Counted from the first letter of the stretch, positions 28,479-38,300 are shown. The stretch: DNA of 64,000 nucleotides from Paracoccus onubensis (GCF_003591515.1 NZ_QZCG01000006.1:186001-250000); one strand, 5' to 3'. Translations and numbers: made by a program. The notes: a model not told the origin generated them from the letters alone.

Positions 28479-30377
28479 ATGACTTATCGTGACATTTACG
28501 ACGCGTGGAAAGCGGATCCGGAAGCATTCTGGCTGAAAGCGGCCGAGGATATCGACTGGGACCGCGCGCCCGCCAAGGGATGGTTCGATCAGGGCCCGGT
28601 GGGGGAATGGTTCTCGGATGCGATGGTCAACACCTGCTGGAACGCCGTGGATCGCCATGTCAAGGCAGGACGCGGCGATCAGCCCGCACTCATTCATGAC
28701 AGCCCTGTCACCGGCAGCGTCCAGAAGATCACCTTTTCCGAGCTGCGCGACCGGGTCGCCCGTCTGGCAGGCGCCTTGCAGGCAAAAGGCGTCGTCAAGG
28801 GCGACAGGGTCATTATCTATATGCCGATGGTTCCCGAGGCGATCATCGCCATGCTCGCATGCGCAAGGATCGGCGCGATCCATTCCGTCGTCTTCGGCGG
28901 CTTTGCCGCGCGGGAACTGGCGGTACGTATCGACGATGCAACTCCCCGTGCCATCATCTCGGCCTCCTGCGGGATCGAGCCGGGCCGGATCGTCAGCTAC
29001 AAGCCACTGCTGGACACGGCCATCGACATGGCCACGCATAAGCCGGAATTCTGCGTGATCCTGCAGCGGGAACAGGAAATCGCCGAGATGGTCCCCGGGC
29101 GGGATTTTGAATGGGACAGCTTCCAGCAGGACGCAGTTCCTGCGGATTGCCTGCCTGTCGAGGGCAACCATCCGGTCTATATTCTATACACTTCGGGAAC
29201 GACCGGTAAGCCCAAGGGCGTGATCAGGCATAGCGCCGGCCATCTGGTGGCACTGAACTGGTCGATGAAGAATATCTACGACATCGAGGCCGGAGACGTA
29301 TATTGGGCCGCCTCGGATGTCGGCTGGGTGGTCGGGCATAGCTATATCTGCTATGCACCGCTTTTCGCGGGCGCGACGACGATCATATTCGAAGGCAAGC
29401 CGGTCGGAACGCCGGATGCCGGAACCTTCTGGCGCGTGATAAGCGAGCATAAGGTCAAAAGCTTCTTCACCGCTCCGACCGCCATCCGGGCGGTCAAACG
29501 CGAGGATCCGGAGGGCAAGCTGATCGGCAATTACGATCTGTCTGCTCTCAAGGCGGTGTTTCTGGCGGGCGAACGGGCCGATCCGGATACGATCACCTGG
29601 CTTGAGGACAAGCTGAACCTGCCAGTACTGGATCACTGGTGGCAGACGGAAACCGGCTGGTCCATCGCCGCGAACCCTTTCGGCATCGAGCATCTGCCGG
29701 TCAAGAAGGGCAGCCCCTCGGTGGCGATGCCCGGCTATGATGTTCATATCCTTGACGATTCAGGCAATGAGACGCCAACCGGGACGCTTGGGGCGATTGC
29801 GATCAAATTGCCGTTGCCGCCGGGAGCGCTGCCGAATCTGTGGAACGCCGAAGCGCGGCTTCACAAGGCCTATTTCGAACGTTTCCCCGGCTATTACGAA
29901 ACCGGGGACGCGGGATATGTCGATGCGGATGGCTATCTTTATATCATGGCGCGCACCGATGACGTGATCAATGTCGCCGGTCACCGCCTGTCCACCGGCG
30001 CCATGGAAGAAGTTCTTGCCTCGCATCCTGCCGTCGCCGAGGCTGCGGTGATCGGCGCAAGCGATCCGCTGAAAGGCGAGGTGCCGCTGGGTTTCCTGTG
30101 CCTGAAACGCGGCATCGAAGCGCCGGACGAACAGATCACCCGCGAGGTCGTTGCCATGGTTCGGGACAAGATCGGGCCCGTCGCCGCTTTCAAGACCGCC
30201 TGTGTGGTCGAGCGCTTGCCCAAGACCCGCTCGGGCAAGATCCTCCGCGCGATCATGGCAAAGGTCGCGAATGGCGAAACGGTGACTGCGCCCGCCACGA
30301 TAGACGATCCCGCGATTCTGGATGAAATTGCCGAGGCACTGAAAAAGGTCGGGCATATCGGGCAAGGCGACTCCTGA
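28479..30377 (+). CDS. prpE: Propionate--CoA ligase (acetyl-CoA synthetase family)
   Basis: Activates propionate to propionyl-CoA through an acyl-adenylate. 632 aa. YTSGTTGKPKGV is the adenylate-forming P-loop, WQTETGW the A5-type motif, YYETGDAGYVDADGYLYIMAR the hinge region, and RLPKTRSGKILRAIM carries the lysine that is acetylated in regulation. WAASDVGWVVGHSYICYAPL is closer to PrpE than to Acs. It would feed propionyl-CoA carboxylase (pccA/pccB) and the mutase in this window. Single gene. Confidence 0.9.
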   Translation: MTYRDIYDAWKADPEAFWLKAAEDIDWDRAPAKGWFDQGPVGEWFSDAMVNTCWNAVDRHVKAGRGDQPALIHDSPVTGSVQKITFSELRDRVARLAGALQAKGVVKGDRVIIYMPMVPEAIIAMLACARIGAIHSVVFGGFAARELAVRIDDATPRAIISASCGIEPGRIVSYKPLLDTAIDMATHKPEFCVILQREQEIAEMVPGRDFEWDSFQQDAVPADCLPVEGNHPVYILYTSGTTGKPKGVIRHSAGHLVALNWSMKNIYDIEAGDVYWAASDVGWVVGHSYICYAPLFAGATTIIFEGKPVGTPDAGTFWRVISEHKVKSFFTAPTAIRAVKREDPEGKLIGNYDLSALKAVFLAGERADPDTITWLEDKLNLPVLDHWWQTETGWSIAANPFGIEHLPVKKGSPSVAMPGYDVHILDDSGNETPTGTLGAIAIKLPLPPGALPNLWNAEARLHKAYFERFPGYYETGDAGYVDADGYLYIMARTDDVINVAGHRLSTGAMEEVLASHPAVAEAAVIGASDPLKGEVPLGFLCLKRGIEAPDEQITREVVAMVRDKIGPVAAFKTACVVERLPKTRSGKILRAIMAKVANGETVTAPATIDDPAILDEIAEALKKVGHIGQGDS

Positions 30378-30416
30378 CAGCGCCTCTGCCGTCCCGGACA
30401 TTTCCCCTGCACGGCC

Positions 30417-31157
30417 TCAGACCGGCAGAACCGTCGGCCCGTCTGGTGTTTCGACATGACGGAGGGTGATGCCGAAGGCGTTCTGAACCATCTCGTCCCG
30501 CAGCACATGCCGGGGATCGCCATCTGCCAGCACCGTTCCCCCGGCCAGAAGCACGAGACGGTCGCAGAACCGGACGGCAAGCCCAAGATCGTGCAACGAT
30601 ACAAGCAGGCCTCTGCCCTCTTGCGCGAGCTGCCGGAACAGGCGCAGACAGGCAAGCTGTTGCGCCGGATCAAGCCCCGCGACCGGCTCATCCGCGACGA
30701 TCAGCGGGGTTTGCTGCGCCAATGCCCGCGCAATCAGAACCCGCGCCTGTTCGCCTCCCGAAAGGCGCAGCGCGGTCCGATGACGGAATGGCTGAAGCTC
30801 CATGCGGGTGATGGCGGATTCGATGGCATCCCTGTCTTCTGCCCTGTATCCGCCGCCCGGCCAGGGAAGGCGCCCCAGCGAGATCAGATCCTCGACGCTG
30901 ACGGGCCAGGCGATTTCACGCGATTGCGGCAGATAGGCGGCTTTGCGGGCGCGCCCTTCCGTTCCCATCGCTGCAAGGCTGGAACTGCCGGAAAACGGGA
31001 TCATCCCCAGCGCGGCCTCCATCAGGGTCGATTTTCCCGCACCGTTCGGACCGATCAGCCCGACCAGTTCGCCTTCGCTAATGGTCAGGCTCACATCGTT
31101 CAGCACCTGCCGATTGCGCCGGATCACCGAAAGTTCCCGCAGTTCGAGCAAACTCAT
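30417..31157 (-). CDS. btuD: Cobalamin ABC transporter ATPase
   Basis: ATP-binding subunit. Walker A GPNGAGKST, Q-loop around YLPQSREIAW, signature LSGGEQAR, Walker B LIVADEPVAGLD and the switch histidine in VSLHDLGLAVRF. 246 aa. Its ATG overlaps the permease stop by four bases. FecE/BtuD-type ATPases for haem, iron and B12 look alike; the upstream cobalamin riboswitch and BtuB receptor decide for B12. Confidence 0.88.
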   Translation of the reverse strand: MSLLELRELSVIRRNRQVLNDVSLTISEGELVGLIGPNGAGKSTLMEAALGMIPFSGSSSLAAMGTEGRARKAAYLPQSREIAWPVSVEDLISLGRLPWPGGGYRAEDRDAIESAITRMELQPFRHRTALRLSGGEQARVLIARALAQQTPLIVADEPVAGLDPAQQLACLRLFRQLAQEGRGLLVSLHDLGLAVRFCDRLVLLAGGTVLADGDPRHVLRDEMVQNAFGITLRHVETPDGPTVLPV

Positions 31158-32140
31158 ATCCTGCCTCCGCTGCGGGTCTTCCAGATCAGATGCAGAAACA
31201 GCGGCGCACCGATGATTGCCGTCAGCACGCCCAGTTTCAGATCCCTCTCGGGCACGATCATCCGCACTGCGATGTCCGCAGTCAGCACAAGGATCGCACC
31301 ACCAAGCGCCGATGCCGGTAACAGCAGCGACGGGCGCGCGCCAACCCACGGCCTGAGGATATGCGGAACGACAAGCCCCACGAAGCCGATCACTCCGGCG
31401 ACCGCAGTTGCCGGGCCGATCATAAGCGCCAGCCCCGCGATCAGGCGCCATCTTAGCGCCACCGCCGAAACTCCCATCGACATCGCCGCGGATTCACCCA
31501 GCGTGAGTGCATCCAGCCCGCGCGCCGTGCCACAGACCAGCACAGCGCCCAGCAGGATCAACGGCAAGGCAAGCGCGACATGCAGCATCGAGCGGTCGGC
31601 CAGCGATCCCATCAGCCAGAAGACGATCTCATTCGCCGCATAAGGGTTAGGAGACAGGTTGAGAACCAATGCCGTCCCGGCATTCGCCAATGCCGAGATG
31701 GCAATTCCGGCAAGGATCAGCGTGACCGACCCGCCGCCCGGACCGGCCAGCAGGATCAGCAGACCCGCTCCGGCCGCCGCGCCGATCAAAGCCGATAGCG
31801 GCAATGCCAGTGGCGCGTTCAGGGCCATTCCGGTCTGAATCGCCAGAACCGCCCCAAGCGCGGCCATCCCCGAGACGCCGATCAGCCCCGGCTCGGCCAA
31901 CGGATTGCGCAGATAGCCCTGCATCGCCGCTCCGCCAAGTCCAAGCGCCCCGCCGATCGCCAGCCCAAGGATCGCGCGCGGCAGACGGATCTCGCGCATG
32001 ACGATCGGAACCGGACCGTCTCCGCCCCATATCATCGCCAGAAGACTGTCAGCCATGCTCAGATCGGCGGGACCGGTCACCAAAGACAGGATGAACAGCC
32101 CAAGCATCAGCAGGGTCAGGAGGGCGAAAACCGGCTTCAT
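31154..32140 (-). CDS. btuC: Cobalamin ABC transporter permease (FecCD family)
   Basis: Polytopic FecCD-type permease with about ten helices. REIRLPRAILGLAIGGALGLGGAAMQGYLRNPLAEPGLIGVS (given in part) is the family signature, and LRPWVGARPSLLLPASALGGA near the end contacts the ATPase. ATG at 32140 overlaps the btuF stop (ATGA). 328 aa. Works with btuF and btuD. Confidence 0.9.
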   Translation of the reverse strand: MKPVFALLTLLMLGLFILSLVTGPADLSMADSLLAMIWGGDGPVPIVMREIRLPRAILGLAIGGALGLGGAAMQGYLRNPLAEPGLIGVSGMAALGAVLAIQTGMALNAPLALPLSALIGAAAGAGLLILLAGPGGGSVTLILAGIAISALANAGTALVLNLSPNPYAANEIVFWLMGSLADRSMLHVALALPLILLGAVLVCGTARGLDALTLGESAAMSMGVSAVALRWRLIAGLALMIGPATAVAGVIGFVGLVVPHILRPWVGARPSLLLPASALGGAILVLTADIAVRMIVPERDLKLGVLTAIIGAPLFLHLIWKTRSGGRI

Positions 32141-32949
32141 TGCAGATCCCCGATGGCGCGAAGAATATACGGGGTGCCGCAAACCCAATCCCGGTCCGTC
32201 GCCTCGGCGATCCCGAATGAGAGTTTCTTCAGGGCGGGATGATCAAGGATCGCCTCGGACCGGGATTGCCCGGGCCATTTCGAGCCGGTAATCACCCGGT
32301 CCGGCTGCGACATCACGATCAGTTCCATGGGCAGCGCCGAGGTGTCGTCGATGCCGAAATCTCCGGCGACATTGTCATAGCCCGCGGCATCCAGAATCGT
32401 CCCGGCCAGCGTGTTCCGCCCGGAGGTGAAACCATTCGCATAATAAAGCGCAGCCCTGCCGCGCCGGGTCTTGCTGGCGGTAGTCTCCAGACCCTCGTCG
32501 AAATCGGCAAGCAGGGCTTCCGCGGCTTTTTCACGGCCCAGCAACGCACCCATATGGCGGATCTCCTTGCGGATCGACTCGATGCTTTCGGCCGGAGGAA
32601 AAACCTCGACGCGGATCCCAAGCCGCCGCAACATCTGCACGGTCGGCCCTTGCGTGAATTGCCCCGCAATAACCAGATCGGGACGCATCAGATAGATTTC
32701 CTCGGCCCGGCCATGATTTTCCTGGTACGCCGCAGCCTTGTCCGCCATCGACGACATCCGGGGATCCGCCGCCAGATCGCTGACCGAAATCAACTGTCCT
32801 TCCGCCGCAAGCAACATGGCAATCTGATCGGTGCACAGATTCATCGACACCACACGCTGCGGCGCGGACTCGGCAGGAAGGACTGCGGCGATCAGCATCG
32901 CCGCCACCCAGCCGCAGATGCGCCTAGAACGACGCACGCAGCCCCGCAT
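32137..32949 (-). CDS. btuF: Periplasmic cobalamin-binding protein
   Basis: Helical-backbone substrate-binding protein that would pass vitamin B12 to BtuCD. Signal sequence RRICGWVAAMLIAAVLPAESA, then RVVSMNLCTDQIAMLL, the FecB/BtuF start, and a long central helix (SIESIRKEIRHMGALLGREKAAEALLADF). The gene overlaps the end of btuB. The exact start is uncertain: ATG at 32949 or a GTG at 32937 both place the signal peptide well. Confidence 0.85.
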   Translation of the reverse strand: MRGCVRRSRRICGWVAAMLIAAVLPAESAPQRVVSMNLCTDQIAMLLAAEGQLISVSDLAADPRMSSMADKAAAYQENHGRAEEIYLMRPDLVIAGQFTQGPTVQMLRRLGIRVEVFPPAESIESIRKEIRHMGALLGREKAAEALLADFDEGLETTASKTRRGRAALYYANGFTSGRNTLAGTILDAAGYDNVAGDFGIDDTSALPMELIVMSQPDRVITGSKWPGQSRSEAILDHPALKKLSFGIAEATDRDWVCGTPYILRAIGDLQ

Positions 32950-34750
32950 AGACAGAGCGATCAGGAGTGCCATAGCTGTCAACCAGTTGATATTGCTTGT
33001 CGAAGATATTCTCGATGCGCAGATAGGCTTGGGCGTTTTCGGTCAGGGGATGGCTGAACAGCAGATCGAGCGTGGCGAAATCCTCCAGCTCTCCCGGCCG
33101 ATCGGCCAGATATCGCAGCGAGATACCTGCCGTGGTCCCGCTTGTGAATTCCGTCTCGAAGCCAAGGTGAAGACTATGCGCGGGAACATCCGCCCAGTTC
33201 GCGATTACATTGCTGTCCGTGTAGGTATAGGATGCCGTCAGGGCACGGCCCGTACCAATGGCGAAGCGGCCATCGAGTTCCACCCCCTTGCGGCGGGCCT
33301 TCCCATCGACCTGCGCGTAGCATCCCGGCCAGCCTGTCTCGACCGCGCTCTTGCAGGACACCGACTCCGTATCAAAGCCGATCAGGTTCTCTGCTTCGGT
33401 GTAGAACGCGGTGGCACGCAGATAATTCTCATCTCCCCAACGCTTTTCGACACCGAGTTCAGCGGTCACGCTTTCCTCGCGTTCCATATCAGGGTTGCCG
33501 TAGGAATCGTATAGCTCGTACAGCGATGGCGCCCGGAAACCATTGCCGACCGCAGCGCGGAACAGCAAATCCTCGCTGGCGCGATAAACCGCGGTCAGGC
33601 GGCCCGAGGTATAGCCGCCAAAACGCGAATGCTCATCGCGGCGCAGCGAGGCGTTGACGTCAAGCCGAGGACTCACCGGCACCGCAATTTCAGCGAAAGC
33701 GCCCGACATGCGGGAATCGCCGTTGCCTTCGGATTTTTCCTTCTCGGTATCCGCGCCGATGATCAGGCGCGTGCCCGCGCCGCCCAGATCCATTGCGCCC
33801 TGCCAGGACAATTTGGTGCGGGTGCCGACAAAAGGATCACCATGATCATTCGTCCAACTCATGCGGTCGATATGATAGCGGGTCAGGGCGACATCATGCT
33901 GAACCTCGCCAGTCGAGAAATGCGCGAAGGCACGCAGCCCATAGGATTCGCGTTCGTTATATTCATCGCCCGGTGTGCCCGTGATATCACCGCCGAATTC
34001 GTCGAAATCGCCCTCGCTTTTTTCCCAGAAACCGTTGAGGCCGATAATGGCCCCGTTCTGCAATTCCTGCGCCGCATAGAAGTTCAGGCGAGTGGCGTCG
34101 TAACCGTCACGCTCGAAATTGCCGTCATTCTCGTCCTTGGCGGAAAATCCGTCGCTGTGGATCCGACTGGCCGAGAACGCCAGATCCGTTCCACCCTGCC
34201 GCAACGTGACGCCGTAACTGGCCAATAGCGTATTGAAGCTGCCTGCCTCGATCCCGAAACGATGGTGAATCCCGTCCTGTTCCGGGCGCAGGGACTGCAT
34301 AGAAAGCACACCTCCCACGGCGCGCGAGCCATAAAGCGAGGATTGGGTTCCGCGCAAAAGCTCAACCCGGGACAGATTCGCGCCAAACATGCCGCCGATA
34401 TCGAAAGCGGGCTGCCCCGCCGCCGGATCCGAGACATCGATTCCGTCAATGATCACAGGCACATATTGCGCAGGCGCGCCGCGCACCTGCAATGCGCCGG
34501 TCGTCCCCAGCGGACCGGACTGAGTCATGGTGACTCCCGGCAACCGGCTGATGCTTTGCGCGATGGGTTGCCCGGTCCGGTTCGCGAGACTGTCTTCGTC
34601 AAGCACCGAAACCGAACTGCCCGAACGGCTGAGTTCGGTAGCCTCGCTGCCAGCGGTCAGGGTAATCTCGGACAGAAGCACAGGCTCCTGCGCATTCGAG
34701 GAAACTGCCGTAAGTGCTGTGGTTACAGTCAGAATTGCGATAATTCTCAT
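32924..34750 (-). CDS. btuB: TonB-dependent outer membrane receptor for cobalamin
   Basis: 22-strand beta-barrel receptor with a plug. Signal sequence MRIIAILTVTTALTAVSSNAQ, then the TonB box region (PVLLSEITL). The plug includes LPGVTMTQSGPLGTTGALQVRG and VELLRGTQSSLYGSRAVGGV, and the last residue is phenylalanine (YAGLRASF) as in outer membrane barrels. 608 aa. The frame stays open upstream to 35035, but that part is the riboswitch; the ATG at 34750 with a signal peptide is the real start. First gene of btuB-F-C-D. Confidence 0.92.
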   Translation of the reverse strand: MRIIAILTVTTALTAVSSNAQEPVLLSEITLTAGSEATELSRSGSSVSVLDEDSLANRTGQPIAQSISRLPGVTMTQSGPLGTTGALQVRGAPAQYVPVIIDGIDVSDPAAGQPAFDIGGMFGANLSRVELLRGTQSSLYGSRAVGGVLSMQSLRPEQDGIHHRFGIEAGSFNTLLASYGVTLRQGGTDLAFSASRIHSDGFSAKDENDGNFERDGYDATRLNFYAAQELQNGAIIGLNGFWEKSEGDFDEFGGDITGTPGDEYNERESYGLRAFAHFSTGEVQHDVALTRYHIDRMSWTNDHGDPFVGTRTKLSWQGAMDLGGAGTRLIIGADTEKEKSEGNGDSRMSGAFAEIAVPVSPRLDVNASLRRDEHSRFGGYTSGRLTAVYRASEDLLFRAAVGNGFRAPSLYELYDSYGNPDMEREESVTAELGVEKRWGDENYLRATAFYTEAENLIGFDTESVSCKSAVETGWPGCYAQVDGKARRKGVELDGRFAIGTGRALTASYTYTDSNVIANWADVPAHSLHLGFETEFTSGTTAGISLRYLADRPGELEDFATLDLLFSHPLTENAQAYLRIENIFDKQYQLVDSYGTPDRSVYAGLRASF

Positions 34751-34879
34751 CTGTCGATTTCCTGTCGGCCGCCCGGTGGCGGGCTGGATACATTTTGCCC
34801 GGACAGACCGGCTGCCGGTCACGAGTATCACCACGACGGAAAAACCGTATCGCGCATGCCCCTCGCATGCACTCAGGGT

Positions 34880-35060
34880 GATCGCTTTGGCAGGTCTCCT
34901 GACTTTGCGGGTCTTCGCTTGGCCGGGCCTTCCCATCCGCGACAAGGCAGACAGTGGCATCCTCCGGCTTCGCTCGCCGCTCACAGTTGCGGGGGCAGTC
35001 GCGGGTTTGCACCGCGTTCCCTTTTCACCGGGCATGACGCCCGGAACCGAAGCAAGATGC
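34880..35060 (-). promoter_or_regulatory. Cobalamin riboswitch (adenosylcobalamin-sensing leader of btuB)
   Basis: Read on the minus strand, the leader holds GGTGAAAAGGGAACGCGGTG, AACCCGCGACTGCCCCCGCA, ACTGTGAGCGG, a GGGAAGGCC element and the B12 box AGTCAGGAGACCTGCC (34889-34904), in the order of the conserved cobalamin riboswitch core. Between it and the btuB ATG lie hairpins (for example GACCGG-CAG-CCGGTC) that could form the expression platform. High adenosylcobalamin should lower expression of btuBFCD. Confidence 0.93.
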
Positions 35061-35120
35061 AGTTAATCCAACATGAACGATTAAGCAAGCAAAGACGCGG
35101 GCGCTGGCGCGGCCATGAAT

Positions 35121-35150
35121 GAAAACAGCCCGCAGGCAAAGCCAGCGGGC
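35121..35150 (-). terminator. Terminator of the ectoine operon
   Basis: On the minus strand GCCCGC pairs with GCGGGC around an 11-base loop and is followed by TGTTTTC, 30 bases after the aspartokinase stop. It insulates the ect operon from the btuB leader downstream. Confidence 0.7.
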
Positions 35151-35179
35151 CGGAATCCTCACTCACGGGCAATGCCGTT

Positions 35180-36604
35180 TTACGCTGCCTTCAACAGCCC
35201 CTGCGGCTCCTGTTCGACCAGCGCATGATGCAAAGCCCGGATCGCAGGCTTCATGACGTCGCGTTCCACGATGAACTGAACATCGACCGGACGCGGCCCC
35301 TGTGTCGCGCCGATTGCTTCCAGGCCGTTATCGGCCAATGCGTTCAGGCCACGGCTCAGCACGGCCAAGCCATTCAGATCGCGCCCGATCGCTGCCACCA
35401 TCGAGATCGCCCGCGATGTCACCAGCGCCGAGGGATAACGCTGCTCCAGATCCTTTTCGACCCTGCGCAGAACCTTGAGCGACGTGTCGACGTAATGCGT
35501 GACCGTGTTGGCATTGGATACTTTGGAGACGATCCTCACATTATGCCGGGTCAGGATTTCCAGCACCGTGGCGTCATATCCTTTCGCACCGACCATGTCC
35601 TGCTCGAACAGTTCGAGCGCGAAAAGATCAAGCCCGGTCACGATCTCGACCCGCGCTTCATCCGTGGGCTGGTCGTCGATCAGGGTGCCGGGATCCTCCG
35701 GCTCGAACGCGTTGGTGACCCGCAGCGGTACGCCTGACTGACGCAGGGTCTTGGCTGCCTTGGGATGGATGGCCTCCATCCCCATATTGGAAAGCTGGTC
35801 CGCAACATCGTAATTCGTCCGCCCCAGTTTGCGCACGGCCTTCTGCCCGACAAGGTTCGGATCGGCGGAGGACAGGTGGAATTCCTTGTGAATGATCGCC
35901 TCGCGCGCGCCGGTAAGTGCCGCCAGCCGCGAAAAGGTCACTTCCGAATAACCGCGGTCGAATTCGCGCATCAGACCTTCGCTGCATTGCGCATAGCCAG
36001 TGACGATGGGCATTTCATTCGCGGGATCGACACCATCCATCGCGCCCCCGATACGCTGGTCAAGACTGACATCGCCGTCGTCCTGCCAGCCCGACAGATC
36101 GACAAAGCGGGCGTTCACCCCGGCTCGCTGCAACATCAGCGTAGTGACAAAGGCGGAATGCGCCTCGCCCAGCCCCGACAGAAGTTCGCGGGTCTGCATC
36201 ATATGCTCGGACAGCCGGAAATGACCGTATGAACACAGGCGCTGCAGATCGATCAGGCAGTTGCGGGCACCAAGGATGCGGTCGCGGACGAATGCATCCG
36301 CACGCTCGATATCAGCGGGATGGTCCAGAACGGCCTGATGCGCCCGGGTCATGGCTTCGGCCACGCGATCAAGCGCCTCATGCCAGCCATGATCGGAATC
36401 CGAGCTGGCAAAGGCCGCGTAAACCCCGGCCTTACCGGATTTCTTGTGTTCCAGCAGCAGGTTGGTGATTCCGCCGAAGGCCGAGACGACAAAGATACGT
36501 CCGTAAAGTTCGGCCCCCTTGCGATCTCCGATGATCAGCGTGTCGCGCAATTCATGGATGCGCGACATCGATGTGCCGCCGATTTTCTCGACAGTATGGG
36601 TCAT
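35180..36604 (-). CDS. ask: Aspartate kinase, ectoine-associated type
   Basis: Phosphorylates aspartate, the first step towards aspartate semialdehyde for ectoine. Kinase domain starts VEKIGGTSMSRI; FSRLAALTGAREAIIHKEFHLSSADPNLV lies in the substrate region; C-terminal ACT repeats are short. 474 aa and an insertion pattern typical of Ask_Ect, a feedback-resistant aspartokinase found next to ectABC. Last gene of ectA-ectB-ectC-ask, two bases after ectC. Confidence 0.92.
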   Translation of the reverse strand: MTHTVEKIGGTSMSRIHELRDTLIIGDRKGAELYGRIFVVSAFGGITNLLLEHKKSGKAGVYAAFASSDSDHGWHEALDRVAEAMTRAHQAVLDHPADIERADAFVRDRILGARNCLIDLQRLCSYGHFRLSEHMMQTRELLSGLGEAHSAFVTTLMLQRAGVNARFVDLSGWQDDGDVSLDQRIGGAMDGVDPANEMPIVTGYAQCSEGLMREFDRGYSEVTFSRLAALTGAREAIIHKEFHLSSADPNLVGQKAVRKLGRTNYDVADQLSNMGMEAIHPKAAKTLRQSGVPLRVTNAFEPEDPGTLIDDQPTDEARVEIVTGLDLFALELFEQDMVGAKGYDATVLEILTRHNVRIVSKVSNANTVTHYVDTSLKVLRRVEKDLEQRYPSALVTSRAISMVAAIGRDLNGLAVLSRGLNALADNGLEAIGATQGPRPVDVQFIVERDVMKPAIRALHHALVEQEPQGLLKAA

Positions 36605-36606
36605 AT

Positions 36607-37002
36607 TCAGTCCGTCAGTTCTTCCGCCGGAGCATAAGAGCCGTCTTCACGGTGCACTTCCTTGCCCGTCACGGGCGGGTTGAAGCAGCAAGCCATGACC
36701 AGTTCTTCCTCGGCCCGCACGGTGTGCTTGTCATTCAGATTCAGCGCATACATGACGCCCGGCTTGATCTCATGTGTCTCGCCGGTGCCCAGATCGGTGA
36801 TCGAGCCTTTGCCCGACATGCAATAGACGCTTTCGAAATGGTGCTTGTAATGAAATGTATGCTCGGAGCCGGCTTCCAGTGTGGTGATATGGAACGAGAA
36901 TCCCATCCCGTCATCGGCCAGCAGCATCCGGACAGAATTCCACCGGGCATCCGAAACCGAAGAATCGGTATCTTTCAGTTTGTTGAAATCACGCACGATC
37001 AT
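36607..37002 (-). CDS. ectC: L-ectoine synthase
   Basis: Cupin enzyme that cyclises N-gamma-acetyl-diaminobutyrate to ectoine with loss of water. MIVRDFNKLKDTDSSVSDARWNS is the conserved start; SEHTFHYKHHFESVYCMSGKGSI carries the cupin metal-site residues. 131 aa is standard. Five bases after ectB. No ectD (hydroxylase) follows, so the product is probably ectoine only. Confidence 0.97.
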   Translation of the reverse strand: MIVRDFNKLKDTDSSVSDARWNSVRMLLADDGMGFSFHITTLEAGSEHTFHYKHHFESVYCMSGKGSITDLGTGETHEIKPGVMYALNLNDKHTVRAEEELVMACCFNPPVTGKEVHREDGSYAPAEELTD

Positions 37003-37007
37003 CTTTG

Positions 37008-38300
37008 TTACTCCGCAGCTATCTTGGTTGTGGCAAGGACTTCCTCTGCCGATTCCAGCAGGATATCAAATCCCTTGTTGAAAATCTCGACCGAGGTTGT
37101 CAGCGGGGCAAGCACTTTGACGACCTGCCCGTCACTGCCAGAGGTTTCGATGATCAGGCCCTTTTCATACGCACGGCCACAGATTTCATCGGCCAGTTCG
37201 CCGGTGCCCACATCAACGCCGCGCATCAGGCCGCGCCCTTTCAGAAAAGCGCCGGGAACCAGATCGGTCAGTTCGGTCAGACGCGTCTCGATCAGCACTG
37301 CCTTTTCGGCCAGTTCCGTTTCGAATGCCTTGTCCGCCCAGAATTTCTCGATGGCGACACGGGCTGTCACGAAGGCATGGGTATTGCCCCGGAATGTGCC
37401 ATTATGCTCGGCAGGGCCGAACACGTCATATTCCGGACGCACCAGCACCAGCGCAAGCGGCAGACCGAAGCCCGAGACGGATTTCGCCATGGTGACGATA
37501 TCCGGCATGACGCCCATCTTCTCGAACGAGAAGAAGGTGCCGCTGCGGCCGCAGCCTGCCTGAATATCGTCGATGATCAGCAATGCTCCGTGCTTTTTCG
37601 CGATATCGGCAATCTTGCCGACAAATTCGCCCGAGGCGGCGTTCAGCCCGCCCTCGCCCTGTATGGTCTCAAGCATGATCGCGGCAGGCGCGTCGATCCC
37701 GCCAGAGGCATCGGACAGCATCTGGTCCAGCAACGCGGCAGCATCCACATCCTTGGCATAGCCGTCATAGGGCATACGGGTGACGCCCTGCTTGTCCATG
37801 CCCGCGCCGCCTCGATGATAGCCGTTCCCGGTCGCCGCCAGGGCGCCCATCGTGACGCCATGGAAACCATTGGTGAAGGCAATGATATTCGTGCGTCCGG
37901 TGACCTTGCGAGCAATTTTCATCGCCGCCTCGACGGCATTCGCGCCGGTCGGACCGGTGAACATCACACGGTGGTCCATGTCACGGGGATTCAGGATATG
38001 ATGCTCGAACGCCTTCAGAAAGCCGGCCTTGGCATCGGTATGCAGATCCAGCCCATGGGCCAGCCCGTCCGAGGTGATATGCCGAACAAGCGCATCCTTC
38101 ATATCGGCATCGTTATGGCCGTAATTCAGCGATGAGCAGCCAGCCAGAAAATCGATATGATCCACACCGTCCTGATCGGTCAGGATCGAACCGCTCGCGG
38201 ATGTGAATACCGCCGGAATGCTTCGGCAATATGAGCGCGCTTCGCTTTCGCGGCGCGTGAAAATTTCCGAGTCATGCTTCGTAATCATGTTGTCAGACAT
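37008..38300 (-). CDS. ectB: Diaminobutyrate--2-oxoglutarate transaminase
   Basis: PLP enzyme turning aspartate semialdehyde into 2,4-diaminobutyrate with glutamate as donor. Visible motifs: GPTGANAVEAAMKIAR, TNGFHGVTMGALAATGN, LLIIDDIQAGCGRSG and AKSVSGFGLPLALVLV with the PLP lysine. The ATG at 38300 follows AAAGGA; the frame upstream lacks a good start. 430 aa is the usual EctB length. Confidence 0.96.
   Translation of the reverse strand: MSDNMITKHDSEIFTRRESEARSYCRSIPAVFTSASGSILTDQDGVDHIDFLAGCSSLNYGHNDADMKDALVRHITSDGLAHGLDLHTDAKAGFLKAFEHHILNPRDMDHRVMFTGPTGANAVEAAMKIARKVTGRTNIIAFTNGFHGVTMGALAATGNGYHRGGAGMDKQGVTRMPYDGYAKDVDAAALLDQMLSDASGGIDAPAAIMLETIQGEGGLNAASGEFVGKIADIAKKHGALLIIDDIQAGCGRSGTFFSFEKMGVMPDIVTMAKSVSGFGLPLALVLVRPEYDVFGPAEHNGTFRGNTHAFVTARVAIEKFWADKAFETELAEKAVLIETRLTELTDLVPGAFLKGRGLMRGVDVGTGELADEICGRAYEKGLIIETSGSDGQVVKVLAPLTTSVEIFNKGFDILLESAEEVLATTKIAAE

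Noticed and set aside
28272..29171. Upstream extension of the coiled-coil gene to a 445-residue protein
   Set aside because: Runs through the intergenic gap and antisense to prpE; GGAGAGG and the ATG at 28271 mark the true start.
34751..35035. N-terminal extension of btuB to 35035
   Set aside because: The extension is the cobalamin riboswitch and leader; the signal peptide starts at the ATG at 34750.
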